Assembly: GCA_031549535.1 (NCBI GenBank)
Contig: JAVBPP010000004.1
Span: 1 to 59,261, forward strand
Reading direction: 5' to 3'
From: JAVBPP01 sp031549535
GTDB taxonomy: Bacteria; Bacillota; Clostridia; Oscillospirales; Acutalibacteraceae
Length of the DNA stretch: 59,261 nucleotides
The position numbers and the translations under genes were made by a program. Positions within the stretch are counted from its first letter, which is position 1; each line of letters starts with the position of its first letter. The notes below the pieces were generated by a model. The model was not told where the DNA came from and did not search any database. It saw only the letters and a program-made list of their open reading frames with translations. Positions 1 through 8,658 of this stretch are shown one piece after another.

Positions 1-46
1 GAATAACATTCTCTTGGAAAAAGAGTACGATTGCATTAGGATCCAT
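1..46 (-). CDS. 5' end of an unidentified gene, cut by the window edge
   Basis: An ATG at 46-44 on the minus strand follows a strong ribosome binding site (AAGGAGGT, about nine bases upstream). It opens a frame of fifteen codons, MDPNAIVLFFQENVI, before the window ends. The start is convincing because of the Shine-Dalgarno spacing and because the upstream region carries small palindromes typical of a regulated promoter. The product cannot be named from so few residues. The GH2 gene upstream ends 160 bases away, so this gene probably has its own promoter. Confidence 0.55.
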   Translation of the reverse strand, partial: MDPNAIVLFFQENVI

Positions 47-95
47 AATACGTCTACCTCCTTATATATTTCAAGATTGCTCTTGACGCTGATAT

Positions 96-135
96 CCTAA
101 CATATAGGCTTGGATTTATAATTCCTATTCGGAAT
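96..135 (-). promoter_or_regulatory. Two short palindromes upstream of the edge gene
   Basis: CCTAACATATAGG (96-108) and ATTCCTATTCGGAAT (121-135) are two short inverted repeats, 12 bases apart, between the GH2 stop and the ribosome binding site of the edge gene. They could be operator half-sites. No clean -35/-10 pair was found here, so the promoter itself is not assigned. Confidence 0.25.
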
Positions 136-207
136 AATGCACTAAAAATTTAACAAAATATCCACATATTATCCAGATAACGTTGCACTTGTTACATGTC
201 TAGGGCA

Positions 208-1926
208 TCAAACATCCTGCTCTATGGCTGCAGCGCGGCTGTTGATGGCACGGTATGCTTCGATATCAAACTTGGGGCTGCGGTCATAGCGGTACAGGCC
301 GTTCTGCTCCTGCTCAATATCATATAGCTGCGTATAACAGAAACCAAACATATTACGGTTATCCAACAAAGCGTTTGTCAGCGCACGGTAGCGCTCGTAG
401 AACTCCTCCTCACTCTGCGGCGCGTTGCCGTAGCCCCAAGCTGCTTCATTGCTGTCGGATGCCCACTTAATACCGCCGTATTCACTGATAAACATGGGCT
501 GCCCCGCATAAGTCTGCCTGTGGGGGAAGGTGTCTCGCAGTGTTCCGCTTTCGTGGAAACTTTCATACTTCGCACTGAATTTTTCCGGATTCTGCTCATA
601 GTCATGCAGGTCATAAATATCCGTTTCCACATGATAGTTGCCGCTGGTGTCAATGCAGGGGCGCGTTGGATCCAGCTGCTTGGTGACACGGTATACGGTG
701 CGCAGCAACTCATCATGCTGCTTTCTGCCGTCATAGTCCCAAGTTTCGTTAAACGGGCACCAGCCGATGATGGCGGGGTGGTTCCAATCCCGTTTTACAG
801 CCTCGCACCATTCCGGCAAAACGGCATAAAGATTCTTCGGGTCCGAAATATCGATACCCCAGTTGGGATATTCTCCCCAGACCAGATAGCCCAATCTGTC
901 GCAATGGTAGAGGAATCTCGGTTCAAACACCTTTTCATGCAAGCGTGCGCCGTTAAAGCCTGCCTGCAGTGAAATTTCAATGTCACGAATCAGCGCGTCC
1001 TCATTCGGCGCAGTGTAGATGCCATCCGGATAAAAGCCCTGATCCAACACCAAACGCTGGAACACGCTGCGGCCGTTGAGCATAAAGCGGTAACCGTCAA
1101 AGCAGATATCCCGCAGGCCAAAGTAGCTGGAAACTGCGTCGTCTCCGAAAGAAAGCTTTAAGTCATATAGCCGCCCCGCACCGGCCTCCCAGGCGTGTAC
1201 CTCGCTCAGGCGGATTTCGCAGCTCACAGTGCCCCGTGACGCGCTACGCTCCGCGAAGCCGACCAGGCGACCCTCATAAAACACATCCGCCTTGAGCGTG
1301 CCGGCGCCGACAACCCCGGCCTGCAGTGTTAGGCTACCATTCTGCAAATCCGGAAACAGGCGAATGCTGCTGATATAATTTTGCGGCACAAATTCAAGCC
1401 AAACGGTCTGCCAGATACCCGTGGTGCGGGTATAGTCACAGCCGTGTGAATACAGCTCTTCACTCTGTTTGCCGTGCGGAACACTTGGGGAGCGTAAATC
1501 ATCCTCGGCATAGACCGTGATTGTATTATCGCCCTCAAACAAGCGGTCGGTGATTTCAAACGAAAATGCCGTGTAGCCGCCCTTATGGGTACCCACCTGC
1601 ACACCATTAACAAAAATTGTTGCAAGGTAATCCACAGCGCCGAAATGCAAAAATACGCGCTGTTCCAGTTCAGCCTTACTCACTTCGATATGCCGCAGGT
1701 ACCAGACGGCCGGGATAAAGTCTGTGTGCCCCACGCCGGAAAGCTCACTTTCCGGGCAGAAAGGCACAATAATTTTGTCCGAAAGCTTTTCCGCATTCTG
1801 CAAATCGCGTGCTTTGCCGCTTTGTGAATAGTCGATTTCAAACTGCCATTCTCCATTCAAGTTGCGCCATGCCTCGCGTTGAAATTGCGGGTTAGGGTAC
1901 TCGGGACGCGGTAGTGTGTTCATCAT
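208..1926 (-). CDS. Glycoside hydrolase family 2 protein (beta-galactosidase/glucuronidase-like)
   Basis: A 572-residue retaining exo-glycosidase, probably cytoplasmic because no signal peptide is visible. The N-terminal third is the sugar-binding jelly roll (WRNLNGEWQFEIDYS, then WYLRHIEV and the VDYLATIFVNG strand). An immunoglobulin-like domain and a TIM barrel follow. The acid/base is the Glu of GWCPFNETWD and the nucleophile is the Glu of FISEYGG. The start is placed at the ATG at 1926 (a second ATG follows at 1923), just behind AGGAAAAG; the open frame extends further upstream into the preceding gene without a better site. It is the last gene of an operon with a GmhA-like isomerase, a GH78 rhamnosidase and a ROK kinase. 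The family cleaves beta-galactosides, beta-glucuronides or beta-mannosides. The exact substrate cannot be read here. Confidence 0.88.
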   Translation of the reverse strand: MMNTLPRPEYPNPQFQREAWRNLNGEWQFEIDYSQSGKARDLQNAEKLSDKIIVPFCPESELSGVGHTDFIPAVWYLRHIEVSKAELEQRVFLHFGAVDYLATIFVNGVQVGTHKGGYTAFSFEITDRLFEGDNTITVYAEDDLRSPSVPHGKQSEELYSHGCDYTRTTGIWQTVWLEFVPQNYISSIRLFPDLQNGSLTLQAGVVGAGTLKADVFYEGRLVGFAERSASRGTVSCEIRLSEVHAWEAGAGRLYDLKLSFGDDAVSSYFGLRDICFDGYRFMLNGRSVFQRLVLDQGFYPDGIYTAPNEDALIRDIEISLQAGFNGARLHEKVFEPRFLYHCDRLGYLVWGEYPNWGIDISDPKNLYAVLPEWCEAVKRDWNHPAIIGWCPFNETWDYDGRKQHDELLRTVYRVTKQLDPTRPCIDTSGNYHVETDIYDLHDYEQNPEKFSAKYESFHESGTLRDTFPHRQTYAGQPMFISEYGGIKWASDSNEAAWGYGNAPQSEEEFYERYRALTNALLDNRNMFGFCYTQLYDIEQEQNGLYRYDRSPKFDIEAYRAINSRAAAIEQDV

Positions 1927-1948
1927 GTTCTTTTCCTTTTCTATTTTT

Positions 1949-2593
1949 CTATATTGATGTAAAAAAATGAGCTTCCAACATTGCACACAGGGCGTGGTAG
2001 CTTGGCAGCGTCAGCTCCTGCACCCGGTAGGTCTCCTCCTCGGGCAGGCATAAGCAGATATCCGCGAGCGCCTGTGTTTTGCTCGCCCGCTCCCCCGTGA
2101 TGCCAATGGTCGCCATTCCCTTTGCTTTCGCGGTTTGCAGGGCATTCACAATATTGGCGGAGTTGCCGGAGGTGCTGAGAGCCAGCAGACAATCCCCCGC
2201 CTGCCCATAGCCCCAGACCTGCTGGGCGAACACCATGTCACCCGCCGTGTCGTTCGCCACGGCTGAACCTAGGGCGCTGTGTGCGCAAAGGGAGATGGCG
2301 GGCAACGCACCCTGCAGCCGCTCCGCTAAAGTTTCCGCCCCCTCCAGGCCTACGAACTGCGCACGCTCCTGCACGGAAAGGGCACGCTTTTCCAAAAAGC
2401 CTTTCATCAGCTCACCGACAATATGTTCACTATCCGCCGCGCTGCCGCCGTTGCCGCAAATGAGCAGCTTGCCGCCCGCGGTAAAACAGCGTTCCAGCAG
2501 GGTATACGCCTGTGCAATATCCTGGGCAAGCGGCCGTAAGACGGGGTAATCCGCCAGCAGTCGATCCAATATCACTTGCACCCGTTCCTGCAT
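1949..2593 (-). CDS. gmhA: SIS-domain phosphosugar isomerase, GmhA-like
   Basis: A 214-residue single SIS domain enzyme of the sedoheptulose-7-phosphate isomerase (GmhA/DiaA) type. The phosphate-binding CGNGGSAADSEH motif is at residues 46-57, and the second SIS loop is ALSTSGNSANIV. The metal ligands of GmhA are conserved by position: H57, E61, Q192 and H200. An ATG at 2593 overlaps the TGA of the upstream rhamnosidase (TGATG), so translation is probably coupled; a GTG at 2596 is the alternative. Heptose biosynthesis is unlikely to be its job here. Sitting between two glycosidases and behind a sugar kinase, it more likely isomerises a phosphorylated sugar released by the operon. That role is inference; the fold and metal site are well supported. 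Confidence 0.8.
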   Translation of the reverse strand: MQERVQVILDRLLADYPVLRPLAQDIAQAYTLLERCFTAGGKLLICGNGGSAADSEHIVGELMKGFLEKRALSVQERAQFVGLEGAETLAERLQGALPAISLCAHSALGSAVANDTAGDMVFAQQVWGYGQAGDCLLALSTSGNSANIVNALQTAKAKGMATIGITGERASKTQALADICLCLPEEETYRVQELTLPSYHALCAMLEAHFFTSI

Positions 2594-4851
2594 CACAAGG
2601 CCCTCGTTTCTGCGGGGACACAGCGATATGTGCCGCTTTCCAGCGCTTTCACGCTCGTGCCGTCCTCAAACACCATACCGCCCGGCATACGGATGTAACC
2701 ATCCAAAAGCCCCGGCGCTGTGACATCAAGCAGAACAGCGTCGCCCTCTCTCTTCCATGCAACGCAAATTTCGCCCTCCGGCGCGCGGTGGTGCCCTTTC
2801 GCAAAGGTAAGCGTTTGCGCAAACTGCGGGCAAATATCCAGTTCCTTCCCAACACGGCGGGGATTATAATGAATGCCCGCCAGATGGCGGATGAACCAAT
2901 GGCTGATATCACCCCAAAAATGGTGGTTGCGGGAATTGACACTGCCGGGGGTGGAATGAAAATCCTCCCAGAGCGTCGTTGCGCCGTTTGCAATCCACCA
3001 GCCGTAGGCAGGGAAGGTCGGCTGCACAATAAGCTTGAGCGCCAAATCCGTGTAGCCAAAGTCAGATAAAACGTGGAATAGGACGCGAGCACCCAAGATG
3101 CCCACATCAAAATGGTCGTTCTCCTGCCGAATCAGCTCCAGCAAAACGCGCACCGCAGCCGGCTTCTCAGCCGGAGTAAAGATATTGTAATATACCGCCA
3201 TAGCCTGCGAGGTCTGGCAACGGCCGATGGCGGTGATGCCGTCGCGTTCTATCAGGCGCTCCCGCGCGGCAGTATACAGCTGTTTGTATAACCCCCGTGC
3301 AAACTGCTCCTGCAGTGGCAGCTGCAAAACCGAAAAGATATAGGCCGCTTTTTCACAGATATCCATGCTGATAACGGTGTCTGTAAATTCCAGCGGGGAT
3401 TTGTAGCTGTCCGCTCCCCTGTCCGGCGGGCACCAGTCGCCCAGTCCAAAGCAAATCAGCCCGTCATCGCGCACGTTGGTGCTCAGATATTCTAGATAAC
3501 GCAGAATGGCATGGGCATTTTCGGAAAGGATATTCTTGTTCCCGCGATATAAATAAGTGTAATAGGGCAAATAAGTCAGCACACAGTCCCAGGCGGGGCC
3601 GTTGCCCCAGTGATAACCCCAATCCCCTGTGGGGACAATACCCGGCAGTGCACCGTTACCTGCCTGCGCCTTGCGGATATTCGCCAGCCAGACACGGTAA
3701 TTCTCCTCCGCCTCAAAATTCAATAGAATATGCTCCGCTGAAACGGAGGCGTCACCTGTCCAGCCATTTTTTTCACGATGCGGACAGTCTGTTGGGAAAT
3801 AGAAAAAGTTACTCAAATCCGCACGCAGCGTGCTCGCCTGCAGGCGGTTTACCGTTTCGTCCGAGCAGGAAAAGCCGCCACGCTCCTGCAGGGCGGAGTG
3901 AAACACCAGGAACGTCAGCGCCTGCGGCGTTGCCTGCCGCAGCGTTAGCCCCTTAACCAGCACATACTGAAAGCCGTGGTAGGTAAAGCAAGGCGTATAG
4001 CTCTCCTGCCCACCCTTGCAGATATAGAGATCTTTTTGTACATAATCATTTTCATCAAAGCGGAGATTGCGCTGGGTAAAGCGGCCGTCCTCCTCCAGAT
4101 ATTCGCCGTAATACAGCGCAATTTCCTGCCCCGCTTCGCCCTCGAGCTCCAGCCTGCAAAAGCCGGTAAAATTCTCTCCAAAGTCATAGAGGTAGCCGCC
4201 CTCCACTTGTTTGACGGAAACCGGGGAAAGTTCCTCGGAAATTAAAATTGGGTTCGCCGTGCACAGCGCCGCTTCACCCCTCGGCGTGGGTGCGCAGATG
4301 GCATGCCCCCAGGCGCTGTCGTCAAAGCCGGGCTCCGCCCAGCCGGGCGTCTCTTTTCGCGCGTCGTAATACTCCCCATTGCGGTAATCGTCATTCCAAA
4401 TCGGCGAGGGCGCGGTACGAAAGCTCTCGTCCGCCGTAATGGTGATGGTTTCGCTCTGCGCAAAGCTGAGCTCCAGGCTCATGGCCAGCTGCGGTGCGCC
4501 GCGGAACCGTGGCTTGTGAAAATCCCAGACATAACCGCCCGGGTTGTTTTGAAAACCGTTACCCAGCAAAACGCCGATGACATTTTCACCCGGCTGCAAA
4601 TGGGACGCAATTTCATAACAGTCGTAGTAGAGCATATGGTCCGGGTTGCTGATATAGGGCGCAAGCAGCCCCTTGGTAAGGCGTTGCCCATTAATAAACA
4701 GCTCATAAAAGCCAAGTCCGCAGATGAGCAGCTCCGCCCCATCCGGCTTTTCATCCAGTGTAACGCTTTTGCGCAGATACGGCGCGGGCACAAATTCTGT
4801 CAGGCTGGAATATTCCCTGCCTGCCGCGATAAACTGCAATGGGAAGGTCAT
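2593..4851 (-). CDS. Alpha-L-rhamnosidase, glycoside hydrolase family 78
   Basis: A 752-residue protein with the GH78 arrangement. N-terminal beta domains (about 1-330) carry the rhamnosidase lectin-like pattern, including LFINGQRLTKG and a WNDDYRNGEYYDAR segment typical of the family. An (alpha/alpha)6 barrel (about 335-680) contains the hallmark FPTDCPHREKNGWTGDA, and a C-terminal beta domain follows. It should release terminal rhamnose from glycosides such as plant flavonoid glycosides or rhamnose-containing polysaccharides. There is no signal peptide, so it would act on imported oligosaccharides. A GAAGGGAG ribosome site precedes the ATG. It starts 29 bases after the ROK kinase and overlaps the next gene by TGATG. 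The acidic catalytic pair was not individually assigned. Confidence 0.87.
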   Translation of the reverse strand: MTFPLQFIAAGREYSSLTEFVPAPYLRKSVTLDEKPDGAELLICGLGFYELFINGQRLTKGLLAPYISNPDHMLYYDCYEIASHLQPGENVIGVLLGNGFQNNPGGYVWDFHKPRFRGAPQLAMSLELSFAQSETITITADESFRTAPSPIWNDDYRNGEYYDARKETPGWAEPGFDDSAWGHAICAPTPRGEAALCTANPILISEELSPVSVKQVEGGYLYDFGENFTGFCRLELEGEAGQEIALYYGEYLEEDGRFTQRNLRFDENDYVQKDLYICKGGQESYTPCFTYHGFQYVLVKGLTLRQATPQALTFLVFHSALQERGGFSCSDETVNRLQASTLRADLSNFFYFPTDCPHREKNGWTGDASVSAEHILLNFEAEENYRVWLANIRKAQAGNGALPGIVPTGDWGYHWGNGPAWDCVLTYLPYYTYLYRGNKNILSENAHAILRYLEYLSTNVRDDGLICFGLGDWCPPDRGADSYKSPLEFTDTVISMDICEKAAYIFSVLQLPLQEQFARGLYKQLYTAARERLIERDGITAIGRCQTSQAMAVYYNIFTPAEKPAAVRVLLELIRQENDHFDVGILGARVLFHVLSDFGYTDLALKLIVQPTFPAYGWWIANGATTLWEDFHSTPGSVNSRNHHFWGDISHWFIRHLAGIHYNPRRVGKELDICPQFAQTLTFAKGHHRAPEGEICVAWKREGDAVLLDVTAPGLLDGYIRMPGGMVFEDGTSVKALESGTYRCVPAETRAL

Positions 4852-4880
4852 GGAACAGGACTCCCTTCAATTTTCAAGTT

Positions 4881-5849
4881 TTATAGTTCATTCATTGCAA
4901 CGCCCAGCGCCGCATAATTACCGATGTCATCCCCCAACGCCGCCGGAAGTATCCGGCAAACGGAGCGGGTGTGAGGCAGCGCCTCCTCGCGGAGCGTTTT
5001 TTGCAGCTGCTCCTCCAGCAATGCGCCGGAGCGCGCGTAGATGCTGCCGATAATAATGGCCTGCGGATTCAGTACATCCATGAGGAGGGCAAGGCCTCTG
5101 CCCAATTGCGTTCCGCAGATGCGATAGACCTCCTGCGCCAGCGGGTCGCCCTGCTGTGCCGCGATGGCAACGCTGTGGGCGCTCACAGCGCTCAACTGCT
5201 CCGGAGCCTTGCAAAACGCAGGGGGATCCCCCTGCTCCAACGCCTGTTTCGCCAGGGACTGCGCCAGCCGCGCAATACCGCCGCCGCTGCAAAAACCTTC
5301 AAAGGAACCACGCTTGCCGTAGCCCTCGGGCCCATCCTCGGCAAGGCGCATGTGCCCCACCTCGCCCGCCATATCGTTGGTTCCGGCGTAAAGCCTACCG
5401 TCTAAAATCAAGCCTGCGCCCATACCTGTGCCGAACGTCAAAAAAATCAGGTTGGAAAGTCCCTTGCCCGCGCCAAATTTCCACTCTGCAAGTGCGCAGG
5501 CGTTGGCGTCGTTCTGCAGCCGGCAGGGAAAGCCGAAGCGCTGCTCAATCAGCTGTGTCAACGGCACCCTATCCCAATCCGGTAAATTCGGCGGGGAGAG
5601 GATGACGCCTGCTTTACTGTCCAGCGGACCGCCACAGCTAATTCCTGCGGAACGGATATCCTTGCCTTCCAATCCGCGCTGATTCAAAATCGCCTGGGTT
5701 TCCTCCAAAAGCTGGTCTACCACAGCCTTCCATCCGCGTGCACTTTCCGTGGCAAAACGGCGCTGTTCCAAAATTTCCGCCGCAGCGCTCCCCAGAATAA
5801 CCGCACATTTGGTGCCGCCGATATCATAGCCGATATACAGTTCCCGCAT
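4881..5849 (-). CDS. ROK-family sugar kinase lacking the zinc cysteines
   Basis: A 322-residue ROK (repressor, ORF, kinase) protein without a DNA-binding domain, so a kinase rather than a repressor. The ATP phosphate loop DIGGTK is at residues 9-14, the catalytic NDANA stretch follows (RLQNDANACALAEW), and the glucokinase loop TFGTGMGAGLILDG is present. The usual zinc motif (GH, then C-x-C-G-x2-G-C) keeps the histidine in GEVGHM, but the cysteine stretch reads EGYGKRGSFEGF, with no cysteine at any of the three positions. Start at ATG 5849 behind AGAAGGG; the frame runs back through the neighbouring repeat but has no start signal there. It is first in the GH78-GmhA-GH2 operon and probably phosphorylates the sugar those enzymes free. 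Confidence 0.85.
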   Translation of the reverse strand: MRELYIGYDIGGTKCAVILGSAAAEILEQRRFATESARGWKAVVDQLLEETQAILNQRGLEGKDIRSAGISCGGPLDSKAGVILSPPNLPDWDRVPLTQLIEQRFGFPCRLQNDANACALAEWKFGAGKGLSNLIFLTFGTGMGAGLILDGRLYAGTNDMAGEVGHMRLAEDGPEGYGKRGSFEGFCSGGGIARLAQSLAKQALEQGDPPAFCKAPEQLSAVSAHSVAIAAQQGDPLAQEVYRICGTQLGRGLALLMDVLNPQAIIIGSIYARSGALLEEQLQKTLREEALPHTRSVCRILPAALGDDIGNYAALGVAMNEL

Positions 5850-5879
5850 CTGTCCGCCAACCCTTCTCTTGATTAATGA

Positions 5880-6040
5880 TATTACTCCTGCACTTAAAAA
5901 CAGGAAATGCGTTGCCGAAGATTTTTGGCGATAGGCAAGAAAAAAAGCGCAGCAATACTTTCGTATTGCGAGCATTTTTGACGCAGCATAGCGTCAAAAA
6001 GACCGGCAAGTCGTTCCTGTTTTTAAGTGCCGGAGTAAAT
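5880..6040. repeat. Palindromic element, copy 1 (long form)
   Basis: Terminal inverted repeats of about 40 bp bound this 161-bp element. The left end reads TATTACTCCTGCACTTAAAA. The right end, on the other strand, reads TTTACTCCGGCACTTAAAAA. The interior contains two further hairpins: GCAATAC-TTTC-GTATTGC, and TTTTTGACGC-AGCATA-GCGTCAAAAA. It lies between the divergently transcribed ROK kinase and histidine kinase genes. The ends match four other copies in the window, but the interior is unlike theirs. Confidence 0.8.
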
Positions 6041-6097
6041 AGTATAGCGCGTAGCGGCGCGGCGGTCAAGATGTCGGGAATAACTCTTGAGAATATC

Positions 6098-6126
6098 TTG
6101 CTTTCCCGTGAACAGAACGGTATAAT
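6098..6126 (+). promoter_or_regulatory. Sigma-70 promoter for the kinase-lipoprotein operon
   Basis: TTGCTT (6098-6103) is separated by exactly 17 bases from a perfect TATAAT (6121-6126), 38 bases before the kinase start codon. It lies about 60 bases outside the palindromic element. Confidence 0.75.
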
Positions 6127-6164
6127 TGTAATAACTTACCAACATAAGGAAAGGAATTATTGAC

Positions 6165-8636
6165 TTGAAGAAGCGGGACAGGGGGCACAAATCGTTTTAT
6201 ATTAACATAGCGTTGCTGGTAAACGGCATTGTGGCTGTGGCGCTGTTTTGCGTTCTGCTTGCACTCAGCGCGGTGGTGCGCGGCGTTTATCAGGATATGT
6301 ACAGCGAACGCGCCTTAGAAATCCCTGCTTTTATTGCCACCCAGCTGGATGGGGACAAAATACAGGAATATGCCCGGGAGCAAAAGAAAGACGATTATTA
6401 TTTTCGCATGAACAGCCTGCTGTATACCCTACAGGACACATTTCATATTAAATATTTATATATTATGTGCGATAACGGCGATAAAGACAGCTATACTTAT
6501 TTGTTTGACGCAAATTACAACGCACAGACCCGCACCTATGACGACAGCAGCTATGGCAGCAAGGAGGCGAAGAGCATCTTCCCCGGGAGCGAGGACGTTC
6601 TGCGCTCCGGCCTTGCCTTCGATAAGGCGAAGTATTCCAACACCACGGATTACGGCGTTCTGTATTACGCTTATGCGCCCATAACCAACTCCAAGGGTGA
6701 TGTTGTGGCTTTTCTGGGGGCGGATATCGATGCCCAGCCGATGTTTGATTCCATCAATCGTGTTACCCTATATATTCTGTTTATTGGAATTTTAGTTTTT
6801 TTAATTGTTTCCATAGCCATAGTGCTATATTGCAAGCGTTCCGTCTCCAAACCCATCCTGCGCCTAAGCCGCGACTTAGCCGGGTTTGCGCTGGGAGACA
6901 TGGAACAGGAAATTCCGCACAAACTGCTGGAGCGCAAGGATGAGCTGGGTTTGATTTACCGCTCCTACCGCGATGCGAGCCAAACCATACGCAGCTTGGT
7001 GTCTCATACAGAGCAGGCCGCAACCGAAGTCATCCGGGGTCATCTGGGTGCACATATCACGCAGGTCACGCAGTATCGGGGCGATTACAGCCGCCTGGTA
7101 ACCACCATCAACCTCATGCTGGAAAACAACCGAACTATTTTCAATCTTCTGAATAGCTCTGTGGCTTTTTATGACGATGCCTTCCATGAGCTCTACCGCA
7201 ACAGCCCCGCGAAGGCCTTTTTCTCCGCCGAGGGCAACGCGGAGCATACGGCGGATGAACAGGAAATCACCTCCCTGTGCCGGGAGCAGCTGCTGCAGCT
7301 GTACGCAGCCTATCAGAAGAGCGCTGAGAAAAGCTACAGCGGCGCTTTCTCCATCCGTCTCAACAGCGGGCAGCAGCGGCATTACAGTGTGTTTTTGGCC
7401 GCAAACCGCCCAAACGAGCAGCTTTCCGGCATCTGTGCAGTGTTAACGGATGTGACGGAGTATGTGGAAATGTCCGAACGGGCGCAGGCAAGCAACCGGG
7501 CAAAAAGCGACTTCTTATCCCGCATGAGCCACGAAATCCGCACACCTATGAACGCCATTATCGGCATGACGGAAATCTCCAAGCGGCAGACGGATCCGCA
7601 AAAAATGTTAGCCGGGTTTGAAACCATCGCGACCTCTTCCCGTCATCTGCTGGGGATTATTAACGATGTGCTGGATCTTTCTAAGATCGAATCCGGCAAG
7701 TTTGAAATTACACACGAACCCTTTGATTTGCAGAAAACTGCGCGGGATACTGTGGAAATGATGCAGAAAAATGCGGCCGGGAAGAACATTACCCTAACAC
7801 TGATTGACAATTGGGAGACCGTGGGAGACAGCGTGTTCGCAGGAGATGAGACACGCCTAAAGCAGGTACTTATCAATCTCATTGCCAACGCTGTTAAATT
7901 TTCGCCGGAGCAAAGCGAAATTCAAATTGCCGTCACGCCGGAAGAGCAGCAAGGCGACACGGTTCAATTTTGCTTCTCTGTACGCGACAAAGGCATCGGC
8001 ATTGACCCGGCAAAGCAACAGTTGATTTTTGAAGCGTTTGAGCAGGGCGGATCCGGCGTCACCAGGCAATACGGCGGAACCGGCCTTGGCCTGTCTATTT
8101 CAGACCGCCTGGTACGCCTGATGGGCAGCGGAGGCATTCAACTGAACAGTGAGCCGGGTCAGGGCAGCGAGTTTTATTTTAGCCTAACCCTGCCGCGCGC
8201 ACAGCTGGAGAAGCAAGGCACGGGCCTCGAAGCGGACATCACCCAGCTGGATTTGACCGGAAAGCGTATTTTGCTGGTGGACGACATTGAGCTGAACCGT
8301 GAAATCGCCATTGAGCTGCTCGCGGATACCCATGCGGAAATTGACACCGCGGACGACGGCACGGTTGCCGTTGAACGGTTTCGGGAATCGGCGGAGGGGT
8401 ACTATGATCTGATACTCATGGATATCCAAATGCGCGATATGGACGGCTATACCGCCACGCGTGAAATCCGAAAACTGCCCCGCGCAGACAGCGCAAGCGT
8501 AAAAATTCTGTCCATGTCCGCCAACGCGTTCCAGAGCGATATCGACCAGGGGCTCCAGGCCGGCATGAATGACTACATAGTAAAACCTATTGATTATATC
8601 GATATGATGACAAAAATCGGAACGTGGATTGCTTGA
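6165..8636 (+). CDS. Membrane hybrid sensor histidine kinase with receiver domain
   Basis: An 823-residue hybrid kinase. Transmembrane helix 1 is at about 14-37, followed by an extracellular sensor of about 160 residues resembling a Cache/PAS-like fold. Helix 2 is at about 200-223, then HAMP (about 224-280) and a poorly conserved PAS-like region (about 300-435). The dimerisation/phosphoacceptor domain has H456 in SHEIRTPMN. The ATPase domain shows the N box, the DKGIGI G1 box and GGTGLGLSI. A C-terminal receiver has D753 in LMDIQM. No DNA-binding output domain exists, so the phosphate must pass to a partner elsewhere or act by protein contact. The start is TTG behind AAGGAA; no ATG fits better. 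A binding lipoprotein gene follows after 22 bases and probably supplies the signal or shares its control. Confidence 0.9.
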   Translation: MKKRDRGHKSFYINIALLVNGIVAVALFCVLLALSAVVRGVYQDMYSERALEIPAFIATQLDGDKIQEYAREQKKDDYYFRMNSLLYTLQDTFHIKYLYIMCDNGDKDSYTYLFDANYNAQTRTYDDSSYGSKEAKSIFPGSEDVLRSGLAFDKAKYSNTTDYGVLYYAYAPITNSKGDVVAFLGADIDAQPMFDSINRVTLYILFIGILVFLIVSIAIVLYCKRSVSKPILRLSRDLAGFALGDMEQEIPHKLLERKDELGLIYRSYRDASQTIRSLVSHTEQAATEVIRGHLGAHITQVTQYRGDYSRLVTTINLMLENNRTIFNLLNSSVAFYDDAFHELYRNSPAKAFFSAEGNAEHTADEQEITSLCREQLLQLYAAYQKSAEKSYSGAFSIRLNSGQQRHYSVFLAANRPNEQLSGICAVLTDVTEYVEMSERAQASNRAKSDFLSRMSHEIRTPMNAIIGMTEISKRQTDPQKMLAGFETIATSSRHLLGIINDVLDLSKIESGKFEITHEPFDLQKTARDTVEMMQKNAAGKNITLTLIDNWETVGDSVFAGDETRLKQVLINLIANAVKFSPEQSEIQIAVTPEEQQGDTVQFCFSVRDKGIGIDPAKQQLIFEAFEQGGSGVTRQYGGTGLGLSISDRLVRLMGSGGIQLNSEPGQGSEFYFSLTLPRAQLEKQGTGLEADITQLDLTGKRILLVDDIELNREIAIELLADTHAEIDTADDGTVAVERFRESAEGYYDLILMDIQMRDMDGYTATREIRKLPRADSASVKILSMSANAFQSDIDQGLQAGMNDYIVKPIDYIDMMTKIGTWIA

Positions 8637-8658
8637 TTTTGAAGGAGGAGAATTGTCT

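Noticed and set aside
5850..5975. Longer N terminus for the ROK kinase
   Set aside because: The frame is open to 5975, but the added residues are translated from palindromic copy 1 and have no ribosome site. ATG 5849 has one and opens directly on the ROK fold.
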